From Trileptium ribeirensis (lineage: Eukaryota > Nematoda > Enoplea > Enoplida > Thoracostomopsidae): a stretch of 64,000 bases of DNA. The notes under the pieces were generated by a model. That model was given only the letters and a program-made list of their open reading frames with translations, was not told the DNA's origin and did no database searches. The stretch covers positions 1 through 64,000 of the forward strand of contig JASANE010001461.1 of NCBI GenBank assembly GCA_030248225.1. The letters run 5' to 3'. This document shows positions 24,501 through 39,500 of the stretch, in pieces. The translations under genes and the position numbers were made by a program. The number at the start of each line of letters is the position of its first letter. The first letter of the stretch is position 1.

Positions 24501-27500
24501 GGAATAGTGGAGTCTTCAAGGCCAATATTGCTTGTGTGAGCCGCCCCATAACGTGATGCATGCTGGTGGATTTTACCTGGCTGGCTGGTGAGTGTGCAAG
24601 CCACAGTGCTCATGAATGTAAACCGCGTGAGCGCTTCGCTTCATATTTCAGAACACCCAGACTGCCGACACTTATTCTGTGAGAAATTTGGAACAAAAAT
24701 TAGAAATGATTTGTATTAATAATGTGTAGCTATTTTAAACTATTTACACAACTTACTCGTTTGTTGTCAAGCTTGAATTGTTTTCCCATTTTCACACGCG
24801 GCAAAACCATTTTCAAAGATTTATCGAAAAGTGCTGCTAGCCACGCAACCCGATAAGGAGCATTCTTTGTTGGGACAAAGTAGCCTACAAATATTACCAG
24901 TTATATACCACCTTAAAATTAAAAATAAAAATTGCGTATTTTGTGTTTTACCATTCCGAAATCCCATATTGAGCTTTCTCAGCATTGTACAGCCTTGAAT
25001 GGCCCAAATAAAGGTAATACTGCACCAATACTACACTTAAAGGCGGTTGCACATAGCATCCGAATCGCTGCAATCCAATCTAAACGGTCATTTCATTGAG
25101 CAATTACAGTGATCCGACATGATCTTATTTGATCCGAATCTGATGACGCTTTGCGAAGCATCGCACAAATAGTATATGGTAGGCGCGGAATTTGATCCCA
25201 CCTGACGCAACTTTACCAGAAATCGCATCCGAGACAATGTGAAGACTCCCTAAGAGGTATATGAAAGAGGCTCAAAGATCTAAATCTCGATAAGAGCATA
25301 CAGAGCGCTGGTTTTTACTTTTGGATGCGACGACACTGACAGCTGCTATGACCTAAAATGTTGGAGAACACCATACGCGGCGAAAATAACGGTTGTGTTC
25401 TCTAGGCGTCAGTCGCTTGGATATAATAGACGTATCTAACACAAAATTTCGGAAATCCAATCATCCGGTTATAACTACAATGGTTATCACATAAGAGAGA
25501 TAATTTTTAGCGCGGTTACCCGCTACTACATATGTGCAATAACACGACGTAAGTGAATAACCATTTGAAAATTTTTGTAAGTCACGGGATACAACGACAC
25601 TGTACATAAACGGTAAAAAATTACAATACGCAAGGTACGTAACCTTTTTATACTGCTGTAGGGCACAGAAATTGCTCATTTGATTGAAATAATACTTTCA
25701 TAAAGCACTGATAAACAACAACTACGTAAATCTATCTGCCCATATGGTGGACATGACTACATAATTGCACTCACAGAATCAGTAAATTTATTTTCTCTGT
25801 GGTTAACTAATAACGAAATGTCGCTACAATTTTTTTACAATCATGGATTATCCTATTCACAACAATGATTATGTCGGTGTTTGTGCTGTCAGCTAGGTTA
25901 TCTAACCAATGTTTCGCCTAGCTACGTTTTCAATAACTGTGTAGCTGTACATCTAATTAAAGCTGTTACACGAGAAAGCAAGCTGCCTGTGAATGTTTAC
26001 CACCGTTTTCGAATAAAATGTGATGCACAAAAATGTTATAAAAAGTCATCTTCTCCAAAATGGGGGTTGACAATTTTCTGTGTCCTCTCGCAAAATTTTG
26101 CCCCCCCCTGTAAAATCACCTCGAAGATGACACAAAAATTGAATCTTCGAAGTTAAAAATTTGACTAATTTTAGCACACAAATTGCTTGAAAAGTTCCTT
26201 TTAACCTCAATAAAGACGTTTTGCATCATTTCTAAGCCAGGTTATTAAAAAATTTAGCGTTTTCGCTGAAAAATACAAATTTTGATAATTCTTAAATTTC
26301 GACACCCAGTTCACACCACCTTGCAAAATTTAGTGCCCCCTCCAGTTCCGAACTAAGCCACCCCGTTCATGCCAACTGGCAAAAATTTTAACGAATGGAG
26401 AAGCCAGATTATAGTAGAATGTATTTATAATTACAAACCTTGTGGCTTAAATTCATCATGCAAAACGTCGCACATTTCCTTGAACCACATATTTTTAGAG
26501 AAAACCAAATTCCGAGTTCCAGCAGCTTCCGGCAGTGTCATCGCTCGAACATGGCAAGCTGCAACGTCGCGTACGTCGGCAACAGCCATCGATAGCTTGA
26601 GTGTTAACGGCATTTTCGTTCCCAGCATATACTTTATAACCTAAACAATTATAATTATCAATATAAAATGGCAACTTATAATGCTTGAACTAACCGCAAA
26701 ACCTTGACCTCTTTGAAGCTAGCAACCACGCTTTGTGTATCATGAAAACTATAAACCATTAAAACAATATTAAGCACTGAAATTAATACTATCTGACAAG
26801 TGTATATCGATTTCATGACAAAAAATCGCATATTCAGTGAGTACAAAGCCGCGTTTTCATTTTTCATGTGCATAATTTTATGAAGTTAAGTCCAGTTGAC
26901 ATTAGCAAATATATTGCTTTTATTTCCAGAATTTGTGTAATTTTGTTCCAATAATGCTGCGCAGCTTTTCCAATTGGTCGTGTCTAAATACAAATTATCA
27001 TATTGAACCGTTCATAGAAAAGTTGCTTTAACTGCACAACGAACGCTCACACTACAGGGAACAAACTTGCAGCACAGGACTCAAAATAAGTTGGAGGCTA
27101 ATCCAACACTCCAATAGACAGGGTAAAGTTGTTTTACAGAATATTAACACTATGAGGATTAGAAAATTTTCTCAAACTAATCTTTAAAGATCCATAACTA
27201 ATAACTGGCAACCGAGAGTGAAACGGTGCTGGCGTAGTTTCATATTTAAATTATTTTGCTCAATCACCTGTAACAGGCTGTGTTTGATGAATATACCATC
27301 CTAAAACCCCTTGAACCCTGAACACATGGAAAAATCATAAAAGCTCGTCGACCCTAAACTCGCCGAAAACAACTGACACCCATCAAGTATTTGAGCTGGT
27401 CTCTAGATAACCAAATCATCGTATTCAGCCAACCGGACGAACCATATATAGTCAATTCTTGATGCCCTGCACGCAATATATAATCAGACAAATGAAACCG

Positions 27501-30500
27501 CACATTTTGGAAATCGGGTTCCTCGACCCCAAACTCTTGAAACCCCAAGAAAAGGTATATAAACAATATTCGGAGCTACAGAGGCTCAGGGAGTGGTCCC
27601 ACAAAGTCGTAGTCAGCAAAGCCCTAAATCTCAATGGATAAATCATTCTCCTTTATCTCCATTTATCTATCCGAGGACTGTGTCACGAGATATGGGCTGC
27701 GAAAGACTGGCACCCATATGGCCAGATTTGGCAAATAACTCTTAAAAACCAATTTTTTGCCAGTTTTACATGCAAGATGCGGTCCAAGCAGTTCGCGTTG
27801 AAATAAATGGCAAATCATTGTCACTTTTGCTATCGAACCAGAAAAAATTGTCGAAATCCATCCGTCCAAAAATGAGATATGAATGACAGCGACCGACAAA
27901 AAAGAAATTTTATCATGATTTTCCGCTAACGCCGTCAGTGGAAAATCCGCTCCCTTCGTACGCTCCTTTTCAATTAAAATTTTGCATTACCTCAACATGT
28001 TCACATGCTAAGATTCTTTGGTGCTTGCGCCTCCTCCACACACAATAATACAGCATGAAGAAACGATGCAGCATTAGATTAAAACACAGAAAATAATACA
28101 CAGATCAAAGTGATGTCCCAGGGCATGCAGTTTCGTGCCAAAAGTGTATATTGGTCACAGGTACAGCTAAGTCAATAATTTCATCGTTTTCAGCATCCTC
28201 GAAAAGCTGTACTGCCACAAACACAACAAATTATAACATTAACCTTAAAGAGGATGAAATCATGCATGGCTCAAGGGGGTGGGGTCCCATGAGATACAGT
28301 ACCATTCCAAAAAGAGCGCATCGGTGACAAATACGCTTAAAAAATCAGCGATGTTTTCACCATTCTCTAAAACCTTCGTACTAGCAGATGCAACAAAATA
28401 TTACATTACATTAAAAATCACGAAGTCATGTCATGTATAGTTCTTAAGGGGAGTGGGATCTCTGGGGATACAGTGCATTCTAAAAAGGGTAAGTCGGCCA
28501 TAGATATTTTCAGATGAACCACCCCATCATTTTCAGTATCCTCGACAACCTTTGTAATACCAGATACAACAAAATATAACATTACAGTTAAAATTGTTAA
28601 ATAATTGTATACTTCTTACGAGAAGGGGTCCTTGGGGATACAGCACCATTCCAAAACGGTTACTGGGCCACAGATACTTTTAAGTGAATTAATCCATTGT
28701 TTTCAGCGACACAGAAATCTTTATAGCGATCATATAATGCTAATTAATGATTATTTAAGAAATATTACATTTATAAAGGGTTAAAATGGGTTCTTTTGGA
28801 ACTCTATTGTGTGCCGCTATCTCCTTATCCAAGACTCTGAAAATTGTCGGTCCACAAAGTTGTAGTTCTTGATAAGGAGAACGCTAAAAGATGTAAATTG
28901 TTGATACGAGACCTGCATTTTGAGATATAACTAAGAAGCATTTTCCCTCGGTTGCAAAAATTGAGGTGGTACACTGTTTAAAAAAGGCGTATATATTATA
29001 TATCCCATGGCTTGGTTATATAGATAGATCCTGTATGGGCTGACGAGCCAGGCTATAAGCTATCATATGCAAAATATCGCAGGGGAATATCCTCATTCGT
29101 TCTTGAGATATATACTTAGAAAAAACTAGCCAGACGGACAAGGCAAAATTTATCAGTGCGCATACAAATAAAGTATTCGCACTGAGTGTTGTACGTTCGA
29201 TGTTTACTTTATAAATTCAAAATTTTGTTCGAAATATTCTTTAATTTTGTTGGAGTCTGGTTTTTGGACGGTTTTAAAGTTGTTTGAGAGCTGCTCGAGC
29301 ATTGTTCGCAAAGTGTTCGAGTTTTGTTAGGAAATATTAATTTTGTTCGATTTATCTTGGACGTCCGTTCGTTCGTTCGAAATGTTAATTTCTTTCCGTC
29401 TGTTCGTCGCATAACTCTTCACCAGATTGAAGAATTTTGTAATTTTTTATTCGAAGCGTAATGAAATGTAGGTGTGCAACCATCTTTGTATTTCGATGCT
29501 CCCATTATTTTCCACCTAAATTTTCACAAAACCGACACGAATTAGATACTTTTTGATTATGGCTATTTTGGTGACCCAACATGTTAGGTTATAACTCTCA
29601 CGCGAGATATCGGACCGAAAAATAAATACCCCTCATTATCTCGTCGACAGCTGCAACTTTGCTATTATGCATTTTTGTCAAAACAGGCATTTTCAAGCTG
29701 CAAGTTCAAAGTCAAAAAATACTCCCACAAAGTGAATTTTGAATTTTTACAAAGTTTCCTGCATTATTAAGAGTGAACGATAGAATTATACGGTTAATCA
29801 ATGCGTTAAACACGTTGGTGTCATTGTTTTAAGTCTATACTAGGTGGGTTACCAACCTTGCTCGACGGTGCATTAGTTAAGTTTTGGCATTAAAAATGGA
29901 CAAATTTTACCATTTTTTCAGTATAGATTTATGCTGATCTGTGTCTATCGGTTCTCGGGGTTGCTGAATACGGTAAAATCAATTGCATTTGCGTGATATG
30001 CAACAAATAAGGCATGTGTTGAGGTCCTGCAGCGCAAAACACTCTTCAAATTATATTTTTTCTTTGAAAATTTGATTTATATGTTTCAAAAGTTTTCGTC
30101 TTTTTGTCATTGCAGGAACAAATCCGAAGTTTTTCGTTTTAGTGAAGTATTGCCGGTGTGTATAGTTGTTATCGTGGGACTTGGAGTTTAAATTTGGACA
30201 ATTGAAATGGCCACTAAGTGCACAGTGTAGACACACGCACTTCGTTCCCCCACTTTGCGAGTTAGTACGTAGCTAATATAGGTTTGCGTACTCCAAATGC
30301 ATGTTACTTCTTTATAATTAAACGTTGAACTAAATACATTAATCGCATGAATACAGTGATATTCATTTTAAAGAAGATCTATCTACAATATTACTTATCT
30401 TAAACCAAAATTCGGTAAGTCCTTAATTAATCTAATCTGTATTTTTAAAATGGATGTGTGGATTCTGTACTATACATTTCTACTAACCCACCTTTTCATA

Positions 30501-33500
30501 CATAATAGTGGGCGGTAGTTTCGAAATTTTATTTAGCTGGACTTGGTTAAATTTAAACCCAATATCGCAGAACAAACATAATATAGCGGCAAATATTGTT
30601 GCCATTTCTGCGTCAATACGGTAAATGTCATCATCAATATTATTTTTATTATCCTACAGACTTGGATAATTTAAAGTCAGATATAAAATTTAAACTGCCT
30701 AATTGGATGTACTTTCTAAATTTACCAAAGTTAAATATTACATCGAAACCTTCAGCTATCAAATGCACCAGTAAACGGAAATCAATGATTTATGTCTAAC
30801 GGTAAATATAATTTCCCTCTAGGCCAACTCTAACCGTTTAGCGTGCAAATTCATATTCGCGTGACGAAATGTGATTATATTCGTTGTTATCTGTCTTATA
30901 CCTTGAGCTGTCCATGACAGGAGCATAAGCCATGATGAAGTACGAAAATAGGGTTCAAATAAGTCTTATTATAAGCTTTAATAGCCCAGTCAAATCCTAA
31001 CAGCCGAATGCAAAAGAAAACACTTCATTTTATACTTATGGATACTTACTGTGCAGCTGGTACACTCGGTTCCAGTAAGGACTGGCCCGACAACGAATCC
31101 GGGATTAATTGCCACTAGCTCGAATTTTTCTTCACCTGAAACAAACAAGATTAATAATAGCATAGCTTCTTCAGTATCAATCGGAACCATTGACATAGTA
31201 CTGTGCAGCATGAAAATATAATTAGCATCATCCGAATTAAGTACAAGTAAGAAATTAGCTTTTTTACATATTATAGAGCTTGCAACTTTTTTCCACATTA
31301 CGTATATATGTTATACAACTTTTTTCCACATATTTTAGCTTGCAACTAAAACAACATAATTTATTCGTACAGACTTATGCTTAATGATCTGTTTTCTTTC
31401 ACGACTGTAATATTACAAAGCCTACATATTTACTAAACAATTAAAATAATAATCGTTTAGCTAGTAATTTAACTTTTGATATACTTAGAAAACTACTCTT
31501 CCATCGAATTTTAAAAACGTTTAGTTGCCAATATAGACTTTAAAATATAAAATCATTTTATGCATATGCATTCCATATTAAACAGAAATTTATGTGCGAG
31601 TGACTTAAGATGACATTGGTAGCCAGCATATTTTGCAATACTCAACGTGGAATCCAAATCCATTGCTACGAAATAAAAACAACTCGATTCGGTTAATTGC
31701 TCGCTAGACCTAGCGATTTCTAATCAGGTAATAACAGTTCCGTGACATTTTCTAGCTATGAATTATGAATCGTCTCTGTAGCGAACAACTTTACTGTTAA
31801 TGTGACGTTATAAGCGAAACAGCTATGTTATCAATTACATTATCTAACAAAAGCCTGTCAATTCCAGTGCCAAAATCAGCTAACTAGGTTCACGAGCTAA
31901 GGAGCTATTTTTATTTATGTGAAAACCTAAGCCTAATGCAAAGCTTATGTCTTTAACCCATGCCCTCGAGTCAGCTCGTCAATCCGGTTCGAATAAGTTT
32001 TAAAATTATACAGCTATCGAGAAATTTGGATAGCTACTGGTAATCAAAACTAAAATCGAAAAATGCTTCACACAAGCCAAATATATTTTCGGAAGCGTTC
32101 ATCGAGCGCAGTCAAAATGTCAAAATTTCCGTTGCTATTTTTTAAAACTAACCAATTTCGACCTGGAAGATTCAAATAAAAACCCCATACTCGACCTGAT
32201 GGATGACTAACAGCCTCAGTTGCTGAGGCGTGTATGTGACTTTTATCTTCATAAAAGGTAACAACATGTATACTAAATCGTGACTATTATATTGGGCACC
32301 GTTAGTTAGCGGTTGGCGATACTGGTGTTCCTAATATTTATCAACGACGTCCATGATTATAATATCAGCTAGTTCGCACCGAAATTTGCGGATGATTTAC
32401 GTTTGGCACCTAGAGTTTTAATGTATCTTTCCCAGTCGGATTGTGGTTTTCTACAACACCATTTAGATGGATTTTCAAATTTTGCTGAACGTTGTGCAAG
32501 TCGATGAATGAGGCATTCACATGCTATGCATTACGCACTTGATAAAACACAATTTTCGGCATATGCGTTGCTGAATAGCTGTTTAGAAGTGACTTGAGCA
32601 TTACTATAATCGACACTTTATAGCCTTTACAACACTGCTCAACAATAGCAGCGAAGCCCACAACATCATAGTTCAAGTGCTCCGTACGACTTGTAACTGG
32701 CGAAGTTATTGCGGATTCGACTGCACAGAAGTTTGATATACGTGGAAAACGAGATATGTCCGTATGTCCTATTGTCAGAAAGATAGAGAAGGCACAGACA
32801 CATGCTACAAATCACGATCCTAAGATACGCGACATCTCCTACACCCGTTGAATTTAGCGGCTCGGAAGCATTTAGATTCAAGTGCGTCGAATGAAATCAC
32901 TGCATAAATCCATCAACCTATTGGAGAGTTATGTGTAACACAATCACACAAAAAATTTGCAACTGACTGGTGTTGGAGGTTGTCAATTTCTATTGATGCG
33001 TCACATTTATACACAAAATTTACATGTATTATGGTGTATACTATTGTATGTAGTGTCTTACAATCAATAATTAACTATTCATACAGATAACACGTATACT
33101 TGCTCACAAATTGAGAAAACACCACATTTGACTTCAGGAACTACAGAAATCAAACAAGATTGTTGCCGAATTTAGTGTTTGGCACTATACAGGGTAAATA
33201 TTGTTTACTGCTATAACGTAAACATAGCGAATTAACAATGCGAAGCGACGCTCTAATAAAAAACTCAACCTAAAGTTCGTGCTTAGTTACTAACCTTCAA
33301 GCTCTTTGACAAAATCCCATGCGGCCTTCTCAGCCATCGCTTTTGAGCGTTCGTAAGCTCCGGCATGTTTGCTTTCCACGTCCAGCCAGTCGTCTTCGTT
33401 CAAAACCTTATCCGAATCTTCCAATAAATGATCTAGTCCTGTGATAATATTATATTAATCGATAACCTATGTAAGTCAAATTTAAAATATCATGACAATG

Positions 33501-36500
33501 CATCAGATGTAGCGTAACAGATTGTCTAAAATATGCAGAAGAGTTTCGATACACAAACTCTTTTGTTAGATAAAGCTTAGCAATATCCAAAGACGAAAAC
33601 TTACAAGGAGTGCCTCGGCTGTGAGCATTCCGCTGAAAAACTACACTTAACTTGGGTAAGTATTAGCTGATAATTTCAACACAAGCGAATCGAAACCACC
33701 GGGATGGTACTGAAGTAAACCTAGGCAACGTTTTGAAAATCTAAGAAAAAAACTTTAGCAGGATAATCATTATGTTAACAAATCCTTCAATGCTGACCCG
33801 CGCAATCGCCTTTGTTCGAAAAGCTAGAGTAATAAGAGTTTGTAGCTAGCAAGGGTAAAGTTGATCGAGTGTGGTTCACCTATGGATATCATTACATTTA
33901 ATCACCTGTGACAGAATCTGTGTTTGATGTATATACCACTCTAAAACATCTGCAACCCCTGAAGCACTGCTCTGTAGAAGTTAAGGAATAATACAAGTTT
34001 TTCCGCGTCCCACAAAACCGACTAGTTACTTTATCGAGATTGCAGAACGTAGTGAAGCCTAGGTACACCTACGTCTTTTGCGTGCAAAGCCAATCAACTC
34101 TCGATAGCATACGGGGACATGCTATATGTGGATATCACACAATACCGCACAAGTTAGGACAATACTAACACTGGCAATATCAACAGTCCAGCCGCCCAGG
34201 ACGTCGCAATAAAATTGGGAATTTTGAGTCGATGAACCATGGGGGCGCTATACCACCGTACCCATGGAACCATGGGTCGCAGAGCAAAACCAACACCGGC
34301 AATGAGTTTCCCATGCCCGAAAACCACCAAGTAAAATGTTTTAGCCGTCCAGGACATCAGAACAAATTTTCAAATTTTGGGTCGATGAACCATGACGGTG
34401 GCATACCTCAAACCCCATGAACCGAAGCCTTAGCCGAAAAACAAAAAAGGCATCGGCAGTTATCATTTTACTATGAAATAAAACCAACCAGAGAAAAAAT
34501 TCGAAAGGTAAGACAAAAATAACCTTGCCTCCGTAAACGATACTGAAATGAAATAAAAACCCTCATTTTTCTCTCTGACCCCGAACATTGGGTGCGCCAT
34601 GCACCCGTACACATGGAATCATGCGTCGTTCAGCAAAACCAACACCGGCAATGAGTTTCCCATGCCCGAAAACCCCCCGGTGAGATTTTCAGCCGCCACA
34701 GACGCTAGGACAAATTTTCAAATTTTGGGTCGATGAACCAAAATGCCATACCTCAAACCCCGTAACTCCAGAACCGGAGCCTTAATCGAGAAACAAAAAA
34801 GAGGCATCGACATTTATCATTTTACTATGAAATAAAACCAACCATAAAAAAATTCGAAAGATAAAAATAACCTTGCTTCCATGAAGGGCCATGAAAAACC
34901 CACATTTTGACCCTTGACCCCGGAACCAGACCCCAAAGCAACAAACGCTCGGGGATGTACACGGTAAATCGACTATGCCGGTTCGAATGAAGCCAATATC
35001 ATAAAAATCAGACTAAGTGGTTTCCGAGTTATGGCCGATCACACACACACAGACGGAATTTAAAAACGTTCGCCCCTGCAACACACAGTCTCCATTACGT
35101 TACACTACGTTCTAATAATAGTTTATCTAAAGATCCAAAAAACAAGACAGTAACCAAATAAGTAATAAAAACTAAATTCTTTGGGTAAATAGGGTTGGCC
35201 TCAAACCTCTTGACCTCTATAAAGTATGGTACAATCATGTTGAATTCTAGATAACCACGCCAATGCATTAAACATAACGTAAAACTTATACATGCTCAAA
35301 GCCCGAGGTCCAGGGCCTAGCCGGGATTTCGGGGAGGAGGGGGCCTTCTGCCTCCAAGGCGGGAGGTTCGCCGGTAAGCGGGGAAGCCCTTCGGCGCCGC
35401 CAAGGCGTCGGAGGTTGGCCGATCTGTGAGGAAGAGTCGCAGCTTCGCGCCATGGGTGGGTGGGGAGCATTAGAATGGTAACCCCTATGAGCACGTATGC
35501 ATAAACCTTATACATGAAAAATATAATAAACAAATAGTTTAAGACAAAGTATACTTAGGAAGTCGGGTTCTTCGAGCCTAAACCCGCTCATTACTACTGA
35601 GAAGGTGCGAAATACACTGTTGCTATACCCTAGGTAACCAAACAATTGTATTCTACCATTCGGCGTACCGCAAACTTATATTATAGACGTTTTTTGATGC
35701 CCTGCACGCAACACATAACCAAACAAATGAAGATATACTACAGTCTGGAAATTTTGCTCGCCGATCGTAAACTCCTTGCAACCAGCCAAAAATATTTAAG
35801 CACGTTGGAGCTTAGATTACAAAACCATCGTATTCAGTATGATTTATAACTTTATGCACAACCGATTAATGGTAGAACCACCCAATAAAACGCTGAAATT
35901 TGAAAAATCGATATTTATGGCAAAGGGTCGACAAACCATATTCGAGTTCATAGTGGCCCAGATAGCGGTCAGTAAAAAAAGCTATCCTCAGCATATTCAT
36001 AAATCTCGATGAGCTGATCCCTGATATTGGTTAAAATTCGCGATAAATGGGCTGCGAAACAACGACACCAGTACTGCCAGATTTGGCAAATAACCATTAC
36101 ACTACACACCAATTTTTGGCCATTTAAACCCGAAAGATGGGATTGGACTTGTTAGTGATCAACTAAATTGGAAAAAATCTCTGAAATTCTTTCACCTGAG
36201 GACGAGTTATGACTGACACCGACAAACAAAAAATAAATGTTCACGATTTTTCCTATTGGTTCCCTAGTGGAAACTCTGCTCCGTCTCAATAAAAAGTACA
36301 CAGTAAGACAATATTAGCGGATTGTAAACTATACCTGCAACTGCCGCAACAGAACTCGTCAATATAACCCGCTTGACGGATTTTGCTGCCTTGCACGCTT
36401 CAAGCACCGCCTTAGTACCGTCGACAGCAGGTTTAATCAATTCATCTTGTTCGTGTTTTGGGGCCCTTGCAGGAAATGGTGACGCAACGTGGTGTACGTA

Positions 36501-39500
36501 TTCACAACCGGCGACAGCTCTAAATAATAACACTAAATATATATATATAACAATAAAAATAATCAATTTAAAAAAATTACTATAACTGGAATTGGACCTG
36601 GGAGTATTGGACTTAAAATTTTTAGGGAAACTGTCCAAATTGCACAATATACCATTTTCAAAATGTATCTAGTCCTCAATTTTCAAAATATCTCATTCAC
36701 ATTTTTAAAATACTCTTCGGGAAAAAATAGAAAAAACTTCTCGTATCGGATTTTTGAATTCTTTCCTGGTTCGGGAGATATATTCACTCATATTTCGGAA
36801 ATCATAAAAAATAACCAAAATTGGTGCAAAGTGCAAAAAACGGGCAGGGTCATACTCAATACGAGAGTAGTCCGCCATTTTATGTTAGAATGAATACCTT
36901 TTTATTTTGATCACTTGTACCCATACAACAAGCAAAAAAGTTAAAAAAATTGTGAACCTCCAAAAAATCTATGTCCCTATTTTTTGGCCAAATTTGGCCG
37001 TTTTGGGCATAACTCTAGACAGAGTCAAGATATTTAAAATCTGCGTAGTATAAAACTAACAGCGGCAATGAGTTTCCCATGCGCGAAAATCCGCAGGTTC
37101 AAGCTATCAGCCTCCCAGGACGTCACAATAAAATTAGGAAGTTTGGGTCGAGGAACCATGAGTTGCAGACCAAAACAAACAAAAACAATGAGTTTCAGAT
37201 GCCAGATAACCTCCAAGTGAAACTTTTCAGCCACATAAAGATGTCAAAACACATTTTCGGATTTTGGATCGAGGAACCATGAGGGTGCCATACCTGAAAC
37301 CTCATAAATCCAGAACCCGAGCCTTACTCGAAAAACAAAAAGGCATCGGCATTTATCATTTTACTATGAAATAAAAAAACCAGAGAAAAAAATTCGAAAG
37401 TTAAGATAAAAATAACCTTGCTTCCGTGAGGGGTACTAAAATGGAGTTAAAAACCCTCATTTTGACCCCTGACTCCGGAACCAGACCTCAGATCAAAAAT
37501 GCTCGGGGATGAACACGGTAAATAACTATATATACCGGTTCGAATGAACCCTAGTTATGAAAATGGGTTAAGTCGTTCCCTAGTTATGGCCGATCACAAA
37601 CAGACGCAATTTAAAAGCTTTCGACCCTGCAACATACAATATCCACTACATTACACTACGCTCTGATTACATATCCATTATGACTACTATTTGGCACGTT
37701 GGTTAGCTATTGAACATGAATATTAATAAGTTCGACGCTTACTTTAAAAATATTCAGCTTTAGAGACAAAATGACAAACATGCAGTATTATTATTAAAGA
37801 CCAAAAAGACTAAAAAAATCGCTTAACCTATAATTTTGAAATCTGAACCACCGTTTTATTAAATTTCGCTATGAAAATAATAAATTAAGGTATATTAAGT
37901 TGAATATTTCATAACTTTTGAAAAAAATTCCCGGCGATCTACATTGTTACCCCGTGGAACATTGCGATGGGCACTAAGCGTAGATTACCGTATTCGCTCT
38001 GTTTCCTCTCGCTGCGCAACTACGGAACTAGCTGGGTAAAATTTTTGAGCTACGTGCGAGCCAGATTTCTTCACAAAATCCATGTCCGCTCGTCAATTCA
38101 GTTCGATCCGGCGTAAAGTATACATTTATCGAGAACAAATTATGGCGCAGGTGAACATTCTTTATCTAAAATATGGAAAAAATGGTTACAGATATAGACC
38201 CAATCGGTCATATTTATCTAATAGTTCATGGCTACAGAAGGGCTAACCAGCACGCGGAATGCATAGTACATTGCTATAGTAATGTCAAAAGTAATAAAAA
38301 ATATATACGTTATATTTATTGGCTCGCGTCCGTTCGCACAATTTTTGGCCCGCTGGAGAATTTTTAACCAATGAACCTGACTTACGCAGTCCATGTCTCT
38401 GGTTTCATCAGATCCGCTTCGACAAGCTGAAGATTATCTTCCGCTTCCGCACACAGTTCGCGCAATGGGGTAATTTTCTCGATATTCGATAAATCGCGAA
38501 CAGTGCCGCGAACATTGTAGCCTTCTTCGAGCAAGTGCTTTACGATATTTGACGCAACAAATCCAGACGCTCCGGTTACGAGGACCACTAAAATTAAACA
38601 AAATTGTTTGTTAAAGCGCAAAGATTCAATATTTATTATACCATTTGCATTAAAAATACCGGGTTCTCGAAATTACAGGGCTGGTATTTTTGTGTTCGGA
38701 TGGTTCAAAACGGGTGTGCTCGGTTTGTGCACCAAGGCAACATTTTGAACGCCACCTGTTTCAACACTGAATCCCTCACCATTTTTTTCTGTAAAAACAC
38801 CCGAGTTGTCTCCCCTAGTTTCGAACTATGAGACCCACGGTTATGCTCCCTAGCAAAATTTTCATCGAATGGTGAACCCAGAAATAGTTACAAACAATAA
38901 TGGCAACACCCTTCGACTAAACTGTACACTTTTTTTACTAGATCAGCGGCTTGGCCTAATACCAACGTCTTTAGGCCTCATGCAAGGACGTAACAAAAGA
39001 TGGAATTACAGCGTTTAAACACAGTACGGCATCTGCATTCATGAACTTCGACACATTTACCACGAATACACTGCAACTGTGGTGAGGATGCCAAATTTTG
39101 CTCGTCATAGGTCAAACCAGTAGCGTAAATGTTAGCTGCATTTAGTATCATAATCATACAATTTCACTATTTCCGGCTTATCGGTGACCTAAAATTTCTC
39201 CTTTAAGAAGTATTATTTTAAATTTGTACCACTGGAAAGCGGAATTTCGGACATAACTATTGTTATAATGCAGCTTATAAGTTTTCGAAGAGAAGTATTA
39301 CAGCTTGCATTTTTGACGTTAAGCATCGGAGAAATGCGACAGTGCCAGAGATCACATCACGCCAAAACATGACTAAACGATGAGAAATCTGTAAAACATG
39401 AGAAACAAACAGTATATTCACATTGCCTTCATTAAAAATTTACGCCATTGCTGCACAGACAATAGCAGCACCGGCTGAAAAGAAAAAATTGAGACAGTGG

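Noticed and set aside
25139..25165. Hammerhead-like CTGATGA followed by a small stem
   Set aside because: The required GAAA after stem II is absent.
35201..35533. 110-residue minus-strand frame in intron 3
   Set aside because: It spans the GC-rich piece of a repeat cluster; there is no conserved domain.
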